64,000 bases of DNA from Dehalococcoidia bacterium (GCA_020853755.1 JADYYG010000014.1:1-64000), one strand, 5' to 3'. Numbered from the stretch's first letter, positions 1 to 8,653 are shown. Made by a program: numbers and translations. Notes: a model not told the origin generated them from the letters alone.

Positions 1-916
1 CACTTAGTGCCTTTGCTAGACAGTTCCCCATCGTGATAGCTTGGTTTAGCCGAGGCCCCGCAGCACCTTCATTCCAAAACCCTGAATGCTCGTCTGACGG
101 CCATGCCCCGGCCTTCTCTTCCCAATGGAGAACCCCAACATCAGCTCGCTTGCCGGCTTCAGCCCGCGTTGCAATTGCACTGACGTTGTCAGGCTTGCCA
201 CGAGATTTACCAGTTATTGACCATCCATGAACTACTACTACGGCAATGTCGTGCTTGTGTGCTAGTTTGAGGTTATCGACCTCAACACATCCTGAGCTTT
301 GTACTGGCGGCGTAGGAGAGTTCGATGGTATTGGTGAGGGTGTCGGAGAAGGAGAAGGTGTTGGCAGTGGAACAACTGGAGGAGTAACCTCAAATACAAA
401 CCTGCTAAAGATGGAGAAGCCAATCTTTCCACAGTCATTAGGAAGATGTCCACTAGCCTCTAGTTCGTATGGCAGTGGGCCAGCACAGAGCACTAGGTCT
501 ATTGGGCCTGGGCCGGCCTTATCAGGAATAAGGAACTGAGAAGAGAAGTTCGCTGAGAACAACTCATAGTAGCTCGCCATAAATTCGGTGTAGCACAGTG
601 TAACAGTACTGGTCATGTTAGTGGGCATTAACATGAATTCAGGGTTGTGGCCTGGCCGGTAGCTCGCTACAACGAGTTCTCGCGGTGCATCGCAAAACAT
701 GCCTCCGCCTTCGCCAGAGATGTGAACGAGCGTACCCTGCGGGCCCGAAGGAGGTTCCACCGTGGTTTCGAGTAGGGGGGTGCACGTCTCCGAGACGGGG
801 TTGTAGTCAATGCAGATTGACGTCTGCGGAACCGCGTCCGCCGCCGTGGGTATCAGGGCTAGCATGCTGAGTGCGAACGTGAGAAAGATTGGGGCTCGCA
901 GGGCTCGAAGCATCAT
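1..916 (-). CDS. Secreted lipase-like alpha/beta hydrolase, 3' end cut by window edge
   Basis: An uninterrupted minus-strand frame of 305 codons runs from ATG at 916 off the left edge. GGAGG lies 5 bases before the start. Residues 1-27 form a signal peptide (MMLRA, a hydrophobic core, then TAADA). The next ~170 residues contain several Cys and resemble no family I know. A Pro/Ser/Thr-rich linker follows at about residues 188-210. After it comes IAVVVVHGWS, with the HG oxyanion motif of lipase-type alpha/beta hydrolases, then DVGVLHW and a G-x-x-LAKAL helix, in the order seen in pancreatic-lipase-like folds. The catalytic Ser, Asp and His would lie beyond the edge. Base composition is clearly AT-richer than in neighbouring genes, which suggests acquisition by transfer. 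Export is well supported; the hydrolase assignment is an inference from a partial domain. Confidence 0.7.
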   Translation of the reverse strand, partial: MMLRALRAPIFLTFALSMLALIPTAADAVPQTSICIDYNPVSETCTPLLETTVEPPSGPQGTLVHISGEGGGMFCDAPRELVVASYRPGHNPEFMLMPTNMTSTVTLCYTEFMASYYELFSANFSSQFLIPDKAGPGPIDLVLCAGPLPYELEASGHLPNDCGKIGFSIFSRFVFEVTPPVVPLPTPSPSPTPSPIPSNSPTPPVQSSGCVEVDNLKLAHKHDIAVVVVHGWSITGKSRGKPDNVSAIATRAEAGKRADVGVLHWEEKAGAWPSDEHSGFWNEGAAGPRLNQAITMGNCLAKALS

Positions 917-994
917 GAGTCCTCCATATGTCTAGCCGCTCTGCGGCCGCATGCGAACTCTTAACCGTCGTTCGAGGTAACGAAAGGGTAAATT

Positions 995-1204
995 TGCTAC
1001 AGGCGTACGAGTTGCCCCGGGCGCTTCGCCGGTGTGGGAATAAGAAAAGGCCGGGGTTGGTGAGCCCCGGCCCTCTTGGTCCGCCCAATGGCTTCGGCTG
1101 CTGCGTCGGCCCCTGCTGGCGCGCTGCGTCCGTGGGCGTACTCTCCCGGCTCCGACTGTGACGAGGAAGGGCCGATCTGCTACAGCCGTACGAGTTAGCC
1201 CCGG
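995..1204. repeat. Pair of imperfect direct repeats flanking the intergenic space
   Basis: Copy 1 (995-1020) and copy 2 (1178-1204) share TGCTACAG-C-GTACGAGTT followed by GCCCCGG, differing by one substitution and one inserted base. Copy 2 overlaps the stop codon of the regulator gene at 1195. The 917-1194 interval otherwise holds only the terminator at 1041-1072. A duplication or old insertion boundary is possible; no function is evident. Confidence 0.5.
1041..1072 (-). terminator. Rho-independent terminator of the double MmyB regulator gene
   Basis: Read on the minus strand, an 8-bp perfect stem GGCCGGGG/CCCCGGCC (1049-1056 with 1065-1072) with an 8-base loop is followed by TTTTCTTATT. It lies about 120 bases past the stop of the regulator at 1195 and before the divergently composed gene at 1-916. 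Confidence 0.8.
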
Positions 1205-2865
1205 TTTAGCCAGCGGAACGTGGCCGGGTCTGCCGGGAAGAGGTCCAGCGCCTTGTACGGGTCCGCCGGAGTGACCCCCGCGATGACGCAGTTGAACGCC
1301 AGCTGCTCGCCGGACGGCGTGGTCCAGTGGAACGGCACGCCCGGCCGCCGCAGGCTCGTGAACCCCGGAGAACTCCGCCAGACGTCCGCGACGCGGTCGA
1401 TGCCGTCCCTCTCGGTGCGAATGAGCTCCCGGGCCACGTCCATCAGGTTGTTCGCCGAGGCGTCGCGTGGTGCGTTGAGCACGAGCGGCTCGAGCCGGCC
1501 CGGGAGGATCACCCCGGCGACTTCGTCCCAGTTCCCCAGGGCCTCCGTGAACTGGCGGCTCACCATGAGTTGCAGGAGGTGCGGCCCGGGCCGCCCGTTC
1601 AGCGGCGCGAACGACCGGAGCGGGACCAGCCGCTGGGCGAGCGGATTCGCGTGGACCACGTGGCAGCCTGCATCGAGCAGGACCGATGGCCACTGCAGCC
1701 CGTCGCAGGCGGCTTTGAACGCCTGCAGGTTGGTGGCGTGCAGTGCGTTCCGGTTGCGATACGTGCCGACCGGTGTAGCGCCCGCAATCCACCTCGCCCA
1801 GTCGCTCGGCTCCTCCTCGTGGTCGAACTCGCGGAGGAAGCGGTTCGTGGAATAGCCGTCCAGGTTGAGGGCCCGGCAGAGCGCGATGACCGCGACACGC
1901 GACGGGTTGCGGCGGCCGGACTCGTAGGCCGTGATCGTCGAAACGCCGAGTCCAGTCGCCTCGGCGAGCTGCCGCATCGACATCCGGGCCGTGGCCCGTT
2001 CCTGCCGGATGGTCTCGCCGAAGGAGAGGAGCTCCGGTCGTGCAGATTCGTGGCCGCCGGCCTGCACCGCGTCCTGCACCCACGCAGCGGTTTCGCTGTT
2101 CGCTGCGTGCCAGTCAAACGCCCAGGCGCCGTCGTAGCTGTTCCAGTCGCAGAACGCGCCCCAGAACAGCAGGTTCGTGCCGTCGTCGAGGCGCCACTTC
2201 ACCCGGTGGACGTTCCGGTCCTCCTCGCGCCACGCCTGCGTCGAAACGAACAGGTCGAAGATCCGCGGCAGGAACCCGGGGTCTTCGCGGGTGATGCTTT
2301 CGAGGATGGCCGTGACCCACTGGTTTGTCTCGCCAGTGCTCAGGTCGCTGCCTTCCGCCTTGAAAATGGAAATCAGCCGCCCGATGAGCTCCTCCCAGTT
2401 GCGAAGGTGGCGTTCGAAGTAGGGTGTGGCGGCCATCCGCAGGAGCCCGCGTTCGAACTGGCTCAGTTCGCCGAGGTCGCGCTCGCTCGTCTGATTGGCA
2501 AGGCCGTTCCAGGCGATGATCTCCCGGCGTTCGTTGACGATGAGCGTGACCCACGGGGTCGCCTGTACCTCGTCCCAGACGGTGTCGACCGGGCCGCGGC
2601 CGCGCTTCAGTGCCGTCTCGAAGCCGCCCGGCAGCCCGCGCAGCCCGGCCGTTTGGCGAAGGAGGGTGTGGTCCTCCTCGCCGAGTTGCAGAGCGGCTGC
2701 CAGCCGGTCGACCACCGAAGCGTCGGGAACCCGGCGGCCCTCTTCGTATGAGCTGATAGACGCCGGGGATGTCGACCCCAGGGTCGCGAGCGCTTCCTGG
2801 GTCAGGCCCCTGGCGAGGCGAAAGGACTTGAGCAGTTGACCGAAGCTCTGGGCCGCCATCCGCAC
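1195..2865 (-). CDS. Transcriptional regulator with two tandem XRE-HTH/MmyB ligand-binding units
   Basis: The 556-residue protein contains the same two-part unit twice. Unit 1 has an XRE helix-turn-helix at about residues 7-62 (LTQEALATLGSTSPASISSYE) followed by a PAS-like MmyB/MLTR ligand-binding region to about residue 265. Unit 2 has a second HTH at about 282-335 (MRQLAEATGLGVSTITAYE) and a second ligand-binding region to the C-terminus. Ordinary MmyB-type regulators have one unit of about 260-300 residues, so this gene is an internal duplication or a fusion of two copies. The two halves have diverged clearly. The ligand is unknown; the MmyB family is known to control methylenomycin synthesis, and related proteins are thought to bind fatty-acid-like molecules. 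It is monocistronic and ends in its own terminator. Confidence 0.85.
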   Translation of the reverse strand: MRMAAQSFGQLLKSFRLARGLTQEALATLGSTSPASISSYEEGRRVPDASVVDRLAAALQLGEEDHTLLRQTAGLRGLPGGFETALKRGRGPVDTVWDEVQATPWVTLIVNERREIIAWNGLANQTSERDLGELSQFERGLLRMAATPYFERHLRNWEELIGRLISIFKAEGSDLSTGETNQWVTAILESITREDPGFLPRIFDLFVSTQAWREEDRNVHRVKWRLDDGTNLLFWGAFCDWNSYDGAWAFDWHAANSETAAWVQDAVQAGGHESARPELLSFGETIRQERATARMSMRQLAEATGLGVSTITAYESGRRNPSRVAVIALCRALNLDGYSTNRFLREFDHEEEPSDWARWIAGATPVGTYRNRNALHATNLQAFKAACDGLQWPSVLLDAGCHVVHANPLAQRLVPLRSFAPLNGRPGPHLLQLMVSRQFTEALGNWDEVAGVILPGRLEPLVLNAPRDASANNLMDVARELIRTERDGIDRVADVWRSSPGFTSLRRPGVPFHWTTPSGEQLAFNCVIAGVTPADPYKALDLFPADPATFRWLNRG

Positions 2866-2945
2866 CGTCCCCCGGAAGCGATTGCGCTCCGGCGAAGAAT
2901 GCGCGGGATTCTAACGATGCCCGGGCCGGATGGTAAAGAAGGCTC

Positions 2946-3554
2946 TCAGAAGCTGGCCTGCCGGCCCTCCAGCGTCCGGTGAGCGACGGCATTTCTGGCC
3001 GGGCAGCCTGCGAGGTGGTCGTTCACCATGCCCACGCTCTGCATGAAGGCGTAGCAGATGGTTGAGCCGACGAAGGTGAAGCCGCGCTTCTGCAGCGCTT
3101 TCGACATCGCGTCCGATTCGTCGGTGCGCGACGGGATGTCCTTCCAGCTCGCCGGAATCGGCGCATCGGGCATGACTCTCGGCGCGAACTGCCAGATGTA
3201 GGCGTCGAAAGACTCGTACTCCTCCTGGACCTGGAGGAAGGCCCGCGCGTTGCGCACCGCTCCCACCACTTTCAGCCGGTTCCGCACGATCCCGGGGTCG
3301 GCGAGCAGCCGTTCGATGTCTTCGTCGGTGTAGCGCGCGACGAGGATCGGCACCCAGTCATCGAAGGCCGCGCGGAAGTTCTCGCGCTTGTTCAGGATGG
3401 TCGACCAGGAGAGGCCGGCCTGGAAACCTTCGAGCATGAGCCGTTCGAACAGCTCACGGTCGTTGTGGCAGGGCACGCCCCACTCAAGGTCGTGGTACTG
3501 GGCCATCAACTCGTCAGCGAGGCCCCAGCAGGTCTGGCGTTTCTCGGCGGGCAT
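2946..3554 (-). CDS. tag: DNA-3-methyladenine glycosylase I
   Basis: This base-excision enzyme removes 3-methyladenine from alkylated DNA. The 202-residue protein has the full family signature. CWG is near the N-terminus, YHDLEWG follows, and LEGFQAGLSW and a C-terminal NDHLAGCP complete it. The four zinc ligands expected for Tag are present (Cys9, His21, His180, Cys184). Length is normal. It stands alone between the regulator and the ABC exporter operon, with about 80 bases upstream of the regulator's start. Confidence 0.95.
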   Translation of the reverse strand: MPAEKRQTCWGLADELMAQYHDLEWGVPCHNDRELFERLMLEGFQAGLSWSTILNKRENFRAAFDDWVPILVARYTDEDIERLLADPGIVRNRLKVVGAVRNARAFLQVQEEYESFDAYIWQFAPRVMPDAPIPASWKDIPSRTDESDAMSKALQKRGFTFVGSTICYAFMQSVGMVNDHLAGCPARNAVAHRTLEGRQASF

Positions 3555-3599
3555 GGAGCGAATTGTATCGGCAGGCGCAGGCCCGGCGAAAAGCCCGGG

Positions 3600-4346
3600 T
3601 TAGCTCGCCTCGCCGATCTCCCAGCGCTTGAGCGCGCGGAAGGCAAGGAAGATGGCGACCGCCGTCACGATCGCCCCGAGGAGCAGCGCCTGCGGTCCTT
3701 CGAGCCGGGGGTTGAAGATGCGCTCGGACACGTTCGCGAGTTGGCCCGCGATGCCCAGCGTGTACTGGCGGACCGAGAGGATGCGCACGCCGCGGAAAAG
3801 GTTGACGACAACGCCCTCCCAGATGAACACGTAGAGCAGGCCCGCGATGAGCGCGCGGCTGGTGGCGATACTGAGCCAGAGGAACGCGGCGCAATAGATG
3901 AGCGATCCAGCGATGACCGCCACAGCGAACGCGGCGACGAGGCCTCCGCCGGATTCGCCCGAAAGCCCGATGTAGCCCGATGGGATCGCGGCGATGAGCG
4001 TCACGACGCAGGTCGCCGCCCACGCGACGAGCAGTTTCGACATCACGATCGTGGAGCGCGGGATCGGTTTCGAGAGCAGGTAGACCGCTGTGCCGTCTTC
4101 GAACTCGGTGCCAAGGGCGGCTGTCCCGAAGACGAGCGCGGTGAACGGCAGCGTCAGCCCGACGACGAGCCTGCCGAGGGCGACCTGCGCCGTCCACTCC
4201 TGCGGGTCGTTCGCCCGGTGGTCGCCATTCAGGCGGTACAGCAGGGCGATGAGCACCGGGATCATCGCGAACCCGAGCATCAGCAGGGTGCGCTTCTGGC
4301 CCAGCAGTTGGCGCATCGTCAGCCGCACAATTGTGGCGTCGATCAT
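3600..4346 (-). CDS. ABC-2 type transporter permease (second pair)
   Basis: A 248-residue membrane protein with six hydrophobic segments, beginning MIDATIVRLTMRQLLGQKR. It shows the ABC-2 permease pattern, including FEDGTAVYLLSKPIPRS between the second and third segments. Its ATG overlaps the stop of the upstream ATPase gene by 4 bases (ATGA, 4343-4346), so the two are translationally coupled. It is the last gene of a four-gene ATPase-permease-ATPase-permease operon. Substrate cannot be told from sequence. Confidence 0.88.
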   Translation of the reverse strand: MIDATIVRLTMRQLLGQKRTLLMLGFAMIPVLIALLYRLNGDHRANDPQEWTAQVALGRLVVGLTLPFTALVFGTAALGTEFEDGTAVYLLSKPIPRSTIVMSKLLVAWAATCVVTLIAAIPSGYIGLSGESGGGLVAAFAVAVIAGSLIYCAAFLWLSIATSRALIAGLLYVFIWEGVVVNLFRGVRILSVRQYTLGIAGQLANVSERIFNPRLEGPQALLLGAIVTAVAIFLAFRALKRWEIGEAS

Positions 4347-5272
4347 CGCTTCACCAGGTAGGAGAAGACGCTTTCGAGCGACTCGTCGGTCGGTCGCATT
4401 TCGAAGATAGTGACTCCGGAACGGCGGGCGACGCCGGCCACCGCCATCGTGAACGCGGCGAACTCGGACGTGCGCACCTGGAGTTCCGAACCCTGCAATT
4501 CGACCCCATAGACCGAGGGATCGGCGACGAGGCTAGCGGCGAGCCTGCGGTTATCGCTCGCGCGAACGGTGAAGGTGTGCGGCCGGTCTGTCATGAGCCG
4601 CCGGATCTCGCGGAAGTCCCCGGAGGCGGCCAGCCGTCCGGAGACGATGACGAGCACCTCCTCGGCCAGCCGCTCCACCTCTTCGAGGATGTGGGAGGAG
4701 AAGACGATTGTCTTCCCGGCGGCCGCCATCTCCCGCAGGAGACTCATGAGGTGGAGGCGCTGGCGCGGGTCGGCGCCGTTGAACGGCTCATCGAGGAGCA
4801 GGACGGTTGGTTCGTGGACGAGCGCGGCGGCGATCTTGATGCGCTGCTTCATCCCCTTCGAGTACCCACCGGTGGCGCGGCCCATGGCGTCTTCGAGTTC
4901 GACCATGCGGATGGCGCGAAGCGTTGCGTCCTCCGGGTCTGGCAGGTGGTGCAGCCGGGCGCTGTCGAGGACGAACTCGTAGCCAGTCAGGAACGGGTAG
5001 ACGGCCTCGCGCTCGGGGACGAGGCCAACCTGCCGGTACATCTCGGGGTTGCCCCACGCCGGCTGCCCGAGCACACGAACGGCCCCGGCCGATGGCTGGA
5101 GGAAGCCCGCCAGCATGTGCAGCATCGTCGACTTCCCGGCGCCGTTCGGGCCGAGCAATCCCGTGATCCCGGCGCGTAGCGAGAACGAGATGTCGTTGAC
5201 GGCCACGATGTTCCCGTACCAGCGGGAGACGTGATCGCATTCGATGGCCGGCGGCGCACCCGGTTCGGTCAC
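4343..5272 (-). CDS. ABC transporter ATP-binding protein (second pair)
   Basis: A 309-residue ABC-2 exporter ATPase with Walker A GPNGAGKST, signature YSKGMKQR, Walker B VLLLDEPFNG and a switch His in SSHILEEVE. A C-terminal regulatory extension of about 90 residues follows the nucleotide-binding domain. I chose GTG at 5272 because it overlaps the preceding permease stop as GTGA (5269-5272) and begins just before the first beta strand (AIECDHVSRWYG). The frame stays open further upstream, but that part lies inside the permease gene. Confidence 0.9.
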   Translation of the reverse strand: MTEPGAPPAIECDHVSRWYGNIVAVNDISFSLRAGITGLLGPNGAGKSTMLHMLAGFLQPSAGAVRVLGQPAWGNPEMYRQVGLVPEREAVYPFLTGYEFVLDSARLHHLPDPEDATLRAIRMVELEDAMGRATGGYSKGMKQRIKIAAALVHEPTVLLLDEPFNGADPRQRLHLMSLLREMAAAGKTIVFSSHILEEVERLAEEVLVIVSGRLAASGDFREIRRLMTDRPHTFTVRASDNRRLAASLVADPSVYGVELQGSELQVRTSEFAAFTMAVAGVARRSGVTIFEMRPTDESLESVFSYLVKR

Positions 5273-6150
5273 GCGCTGATCCTGTCGAAACGGCGGACGA
5301 CAAACGCGAAGCCCACAATCCCGTAGGCGAGTGCCACGAGCGGATAGACCCACTGCGGGAACCCCGCGAGGTCCATCGACGTGTCGGCGCCCGGTGAGGC
5401 GTTGAAAATCCAGAGCGTCGCGCCGTGGATGAATTCGAAGGGGCTGAGGAAGAGCGCGTACCGCCCGGTGTCGTGGCTGACTTCGACGAGGATGCCGCCG
5501 ATGGGGAAGGTGACGAGGAACCATGCGACCACGGCGATCGTGGCGTAGGCCCGCCGCGATGTCTGCGTCGCGATTGCCAGCGAGACGTTCGCCACAACCG
5601 CGGCGATGAACAACCCGGACACGATGGTGCGGGGTAGTTCGGCCCAGTTGTCCTGGACGTACCCCCAGAGGTCCTTGCTCGCGAGGCCGTTGCCGATGAC
5701 GAGCACCGCCTGGGGGAAGAGGGTGAGCACGGTGAGCGCCGTGGCGAACGCACCGAGCTTGGCGAGGATGTAGTCCCGGCGGTGGAGCGCACGCGAGAAA
5801 TAGAGCGAGAGCGTGCGCTGGCGCATGTCGCGCCCGCAGATTTCCGGGGCGATGGCAGCGCAGAAGAGGGCCACCGGGACTTCGATGTAGGCGAAGTAGT
5901 TCGACGGCGTGTACACCTCGACATCCGAGACGAGCGCCGCAATCGCCAGTTGGCCGGCCGCCGGAATCAACGCGATGATGGCGATAGCCATCGGGATGAT
6001 CTTGCTGCCCGGGCGGCGGCCAAGGCCAAACGCACTCCGCAGTGTGTAGAAGTAGAGCGAAGCGATGGCGTGCTTGCGGCCGAGTCGGAGGCCGTCGTAC
6101 CCGCGGTAGCCGAGGTCGTAGATGTTGCCGCTGCGCTCAGCCTGCTGCAT
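5269..6150 (-). CDS. ABC-2 type transporter permease (first pair)
   Basis: This membrane subunit of about 293 residues begins MQQAERSGNIYDLGYRGYDG, a soluble N-terminus seen in ABC-2 permeases encoded beside such ATPases. Multiple transmembrane segments follow. ICGRDMRQRTLSLYFSRALH is the typical cytoplasmic coupling region. The ATG at 6150 lies inside the last codons of the upstream ATPase (14-base overlap); an earlier ATG in frame lies deeper in that gene and would add Arg-rich sequence. The gene is coupled to the second ATPase by a GTGA overlap. Confidence 0.87.
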   Translation of the reverse strand: MQQAERSGNIYDLGYRGYDGLRLGRKHAIASLYFYTLRSAFGLGRRPGSKIIPMAIAIIALIPAAGQLAIAALVSDVEVYTPSNYFAYIEVPVALFCAAIAPEICGRDMRQRTLSLYFSRALHRRDYILAKLGAFATALTVLTLFPQAVLVIGNGLASKDLWGYVQDNWAELPRTIVSGLFIAAVVANVSLAIATQTSRRAYATIAVVAWFLVTFPIGGILVEVSHDTGRYALFLSPFEFIHGATLWIFNASPGADTSMDLAGFPQWVYPLVALAYGIVGFAFVVRRFDRISA

Positions 6151-7069
6151 GCGCGGCCTCCTCGGCTGGCGTCTGTTCCCGGAAGATGTCTTCGAGGTTC
6201 TGGCGGCGCCGTTCGATGCGGACGAGGCCAATGCCAAGGTCGTCGCAGGCGTCGCGGATGAGGTCGTACGCCTGATCGCCGTCGAGGGCGACGAGGACGA
6301 GGCGGCCTTCGCGCGCGGCGGTCAGCCCCGCTGCTTCGAGCGAACGTTCGAGCGCCCCGGCATCGCCATCGATCTCGACCGCGAGAGTGCCCGTGCTGGC
6401 CGTGAACTCGCCGATCGGGCCGGAGCGCTTGAGGTTGCCGCCGTCGATCACGACGAGGTGCTCGCAGACGCGTTCGATCTCGCCGAGCAGGTGGGACGCC
6501 ATGACGATGGAGATGCCGAACTCGGTTCCCGTGCGACGGACAAGGTCGAGCATCTCGTCCCGGCCCGCGGGGTCGAGGCCGTTCGTCGGCTCATCGAGGA
6601 AAAGGATGCGCGGGTCGTGGACGAGCGCCTGTGCGAGTTTGACGCGCTGTTTCATGCCCGTGGAGTAGCCGCGAATCTCCCGGTAGCGCTCTTCGAACAG
6701 GCCCACGTGGCGGAGCGTTTCAGCAGTCCGTTCGCGCGCGGCCGAACGGGGCAGTCCATTGATCTGGGCCATATGGGCCACGAACTCGGTCGCGCTCACG
6801 TCGCCGGGGAGGCAGTCGTGTTCCGGCATGTACCCCACGAACTGGCGGAGCACCGGGCCGTCCTTGGCAATGTCGTAACCGAGGACGCTGGCGGTGCCTT
6901 CGGTCGCATCGAGGAGGCCGAGCAAGATCTTGATGAAGGTGCTCTTGCCGGCGCCGTTCGCGCCGACGAGCCCGATGATGCCCGGTTCGAGCGTGAGGTC
7001 GAGCCCGTTCAGGGCCGTGACCGTCCGGCCGTAACGTTTCACCAGCCCGCGCGTTTCAATGATGGGCAT
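6137..7069 (-). CDS. ABC transporter ATP-binding protein (first pair)
   Basis: First gene of the four-gene exporter operon, about 310 residues. It carries Walker A GANGAGKST, signature YSTGMKQR, Walker B ILFLDEPTNG and MASHLLGEIE. It is a paralogue of the second ATPase, so the operon may encode two transporters or one hetero-oligomeric one. ATG at 7069 is placed right before the first strand (IIETRGLVKRYG). The 120-base space to the divergent M23 peptidase gene must hold promoters for both directions. Confidence 0.9.
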   Translation of the reverse strand: MPIIETRGLVKRYGRTVTALNGLDLTLEPGIIGLVGANGAGKSTFIKILLGLLDATEGTASVLGYDIAKDGPVLRQFVGYMPEHDCLPGDVSATEFVAHMAQINGLPRSAARERTAETLRHVGLFEERYREIRGYSTGMKQRVKLAQALVHDPRILFLDEPTNGLDPAGRDEMLDLVRRTGTEFGISIVMASHLLGEIERVCEHLVVIDGGNLKRSGPIGEFTASTGTLAVEIDGDAGALERSLEAAGLTAAREGRLVLVALDGDQAYDLIRDACDDLGIGLVRIERRRQNLEDIFREQTPAEEAAHAAG

Positions 7070-7189
7070 TCGAGACAGTGTAACCGGGAAGCGTGCGGCA
7101 GCGTGTGAACTCGCCCACGGAGCGGCATCGGGGAAACCCCCGGTAAGAATCCGGACCTCCCGGACTGGCCGCTTAGGGCGGTTCGGCCG

Positions 7190-8140
7190 ATGTTGAAAGG
7201 GATGCGAGGGTTTGTGAAGAAGGGGTTGCCGGGGACGCATGCCGTCAAGATCCTGCTGGCCGCCACGCTGATGGCCGGTATCGCGGCTATCCTCGCTGCC
7301 CGCTCTCCCAGCGATACCACTGGCCGCCAACGTGTGGCCGACGCCGCTGTTGAAGCGCCCGCCGGCACTTCAGCCACCGGGAACACGCCGGGCAGCACCT
7401 CGACCCAGCCGCAGCAGCAGGTCATCACGAACGAAGGCGCCGTCCCCGAACCGGCGCAGGAGAAACTGCCGGGTTCGGACGTGGTGTCTTCGGCTTCGAA
7501 TAGCCGCTTCACGATGCCGCTCAAGGCCTGGAGCAAGGTGACCGACCGTTACGGCGCGCGTAACCGCGGGGCCGGCCTCATCCATGGCGGTATCGATCTC
7601 GCGCTCGATGGCTTGAGCCACAGCAATGTTTACTCCGCATGCACCGGAACCGTGTCCGATGCGAGCTACAACGGCACGTATGGCAACCACGTCTTCGTCG
7701 ACTGCGGCGGCGGCTGGAGCACGCTCTACGGCCATCTGAGCAAGATGAACGTGAGCGTCGGCGGCGCGGTCAACCCGGATGTAGTGATCGGCATCAGCGG
7801 CAGCACCGGCTTCTCCACCGGTGAGCACCTGCACTTCGAGATTCGCTGGCTCGACACGCCGGTTAACCCCGAGGACTACCTCGACTTCCACATCCCGCCG
7901 GGCACACCGCTGAGCGACGGACCGCTCTGGTTCCCCGGCTCCGGCAACGGCAGCACGGCCGCGGGCGCTTCGACCCCGAGCGGTCCGCCGCCAACCCCGA
8001 CGGACACGCCGACCCCGACGAATACGCCGACGATTACGCCGACCCCAACGATCACCCCGACGCCGACCTGGACGCCGACGCCAACGGCCACTCCACGCCC
8101 GCCGACGCGCACGCCCACGCCGAAGCCCATCGCGCGGTAG
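7190..8140 (+). CDS. Membrane-anchored M23 family endopeptidase with Thr/Pro-rich tail
   Basis: A predicted cell-envelope peptidase acting on peptidoglycan or exported protein. The 316-residue product has a signal anchor at about residues 19-37 and a Ser/Thr/Gln-rich spacer. The LytM/M23 domain spans about 105-240. Zinc and catalytic residues are complete: His132 and Asp136 (HGGID), and His213-x-His215 (HLHFEI). The last 70 residues are a TPTPT-type low-complexity tail, as in two other exported proteins in this window. No GG-cleaving specificity can be inferred. It is transcribed away from the ABC exporter operon. Confidence 0.9.
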   Translation: MLKGMRGFVKKGLPGTHAVKILLAATLMAGIAAILAARSPSDTTGRQRVADAAVEAPAGTSATGNTPGSTSTQPQQQVITNEGAVPEPAQEKLPGSDVVSSASNSRFTMPLKAWSKVTDRYGARNRGAGLIHGGIDLALDGLSHSNVYSACTGTVSDASYNGTYGNHVFVDCGGGWSTLYGHLSKMNVSVGGAVNPDVVIGISGSTGFSTGEHLHFEIRWLDTPVNPEDYLDFHIPPGTPLSDGPLWFPGSGNGSTAAGASTPSGPPPTPTDTPTPTNTPTITPTPTITPTPTWTPTPTATPRPPTRTPTPKPIAR

Positions 8141-8175
8141 GGGCTATCCCGGCGGGGCGGCGGCTCACTGCCCGG

Positions 8176-8378
8176 TTACGGAAGCAAAGTCAGCGCTTCA
8201 ACATGTCGCGGTCTCAGCATTCTGAAGTGACGATGGTCGAGGGTTGCCAGTTTCGGTTCCCCGTAACGCTCAACAATTGCAAGGACGGCGGCATCGACGA
8301 ATCCGAGACATGGAGGTAGTCAGCGTCCGACCGGTCCAGAGACGTGAAGAGCGGGCCAGTATCGAGGATCAGCGCCAC
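8176..8378 (-). pseudogene. Broken VapC-type PIN-domain toxin (internal deletion plus frameshift)
   Basis: Downstream of the antitoxin, GTG at 8378 opens a PIN start, ALILDTGPLFTSLDRSDADY, with the first catalytic Asp. This frame loses similarity after 8316. From about 8307 to the TAA at 8176-8178, a different frame reads LGFVDAAVLAIVERYG, then ATLDHRHFRMLRP and ALTLLP, the typical VapC C-terminus with the last acidic residues. Only about 65 codons remain of a normal 130-140. The central part with the conserved Glu is gone and the two ends are out of frame, so no active toxin can be made. Confidence 0.82.
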
Positions 8379-8425
8379 GACCGAGGCTCGGGCCTTTCGT
8401 CGCTGGTCCGGCGCGCCGTATCCGT

Positions 8426-8593
8426 CTAGCCCGAAGCTGCGATGCCCAGGCTCTTTGGCTTCGGCCGAAAAGTACTGAGCTTTTCCTCGACCGCCTCGCG
8501 GATGATCGCGGACACCGATGTTCGGCGTTCCTCAGCCATACGGTGAAGATCGCGGAGCAAGGGTTCGCCAAGGGTCACGGTCGTGCGCTGCAT
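8426..8593 (-). CDS. VapB-like ribbon-helix-helix antitoxin (55 aa)
   Basis: ATG at 8593 to TAG at 8426-8428 encodes 55 residues starting MQRTTVTLGEPLLRDLHRMA, a ribbon-helix-helix strand and first helix. RRTSVSAIIREAVEEKLS follows as the second helix, and a short basic tail would contact the toxin. It would bind its own promoter and neutralise a PIN ribonuclease. Its partner gene 48 bases downstream is broken, so this is an orphan antitoxin. It may be kept as a neutraliser of related toxins, or be decaying. Confidence 0.82.
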   Translation of the reverse strand: MQRTTVTLGEPLLRDLHRMAEERRTSVSAIIREAVEEKLSTFRPKPKSLGIAASG

Positions 8594-8653
8594 GAGTCCA
8601 TGATAGCGCCGGTCAACCCGGCGTTAGGAGTGCCGACGCTACTCCAACCGCCC

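Noticed and set aside
1327..2751. Long plus-strand open frame opposite the double MmyB regulator
   Set aside because: GC-rich antisense shadow; no family similarity, and the minus-strand product has clear domains.
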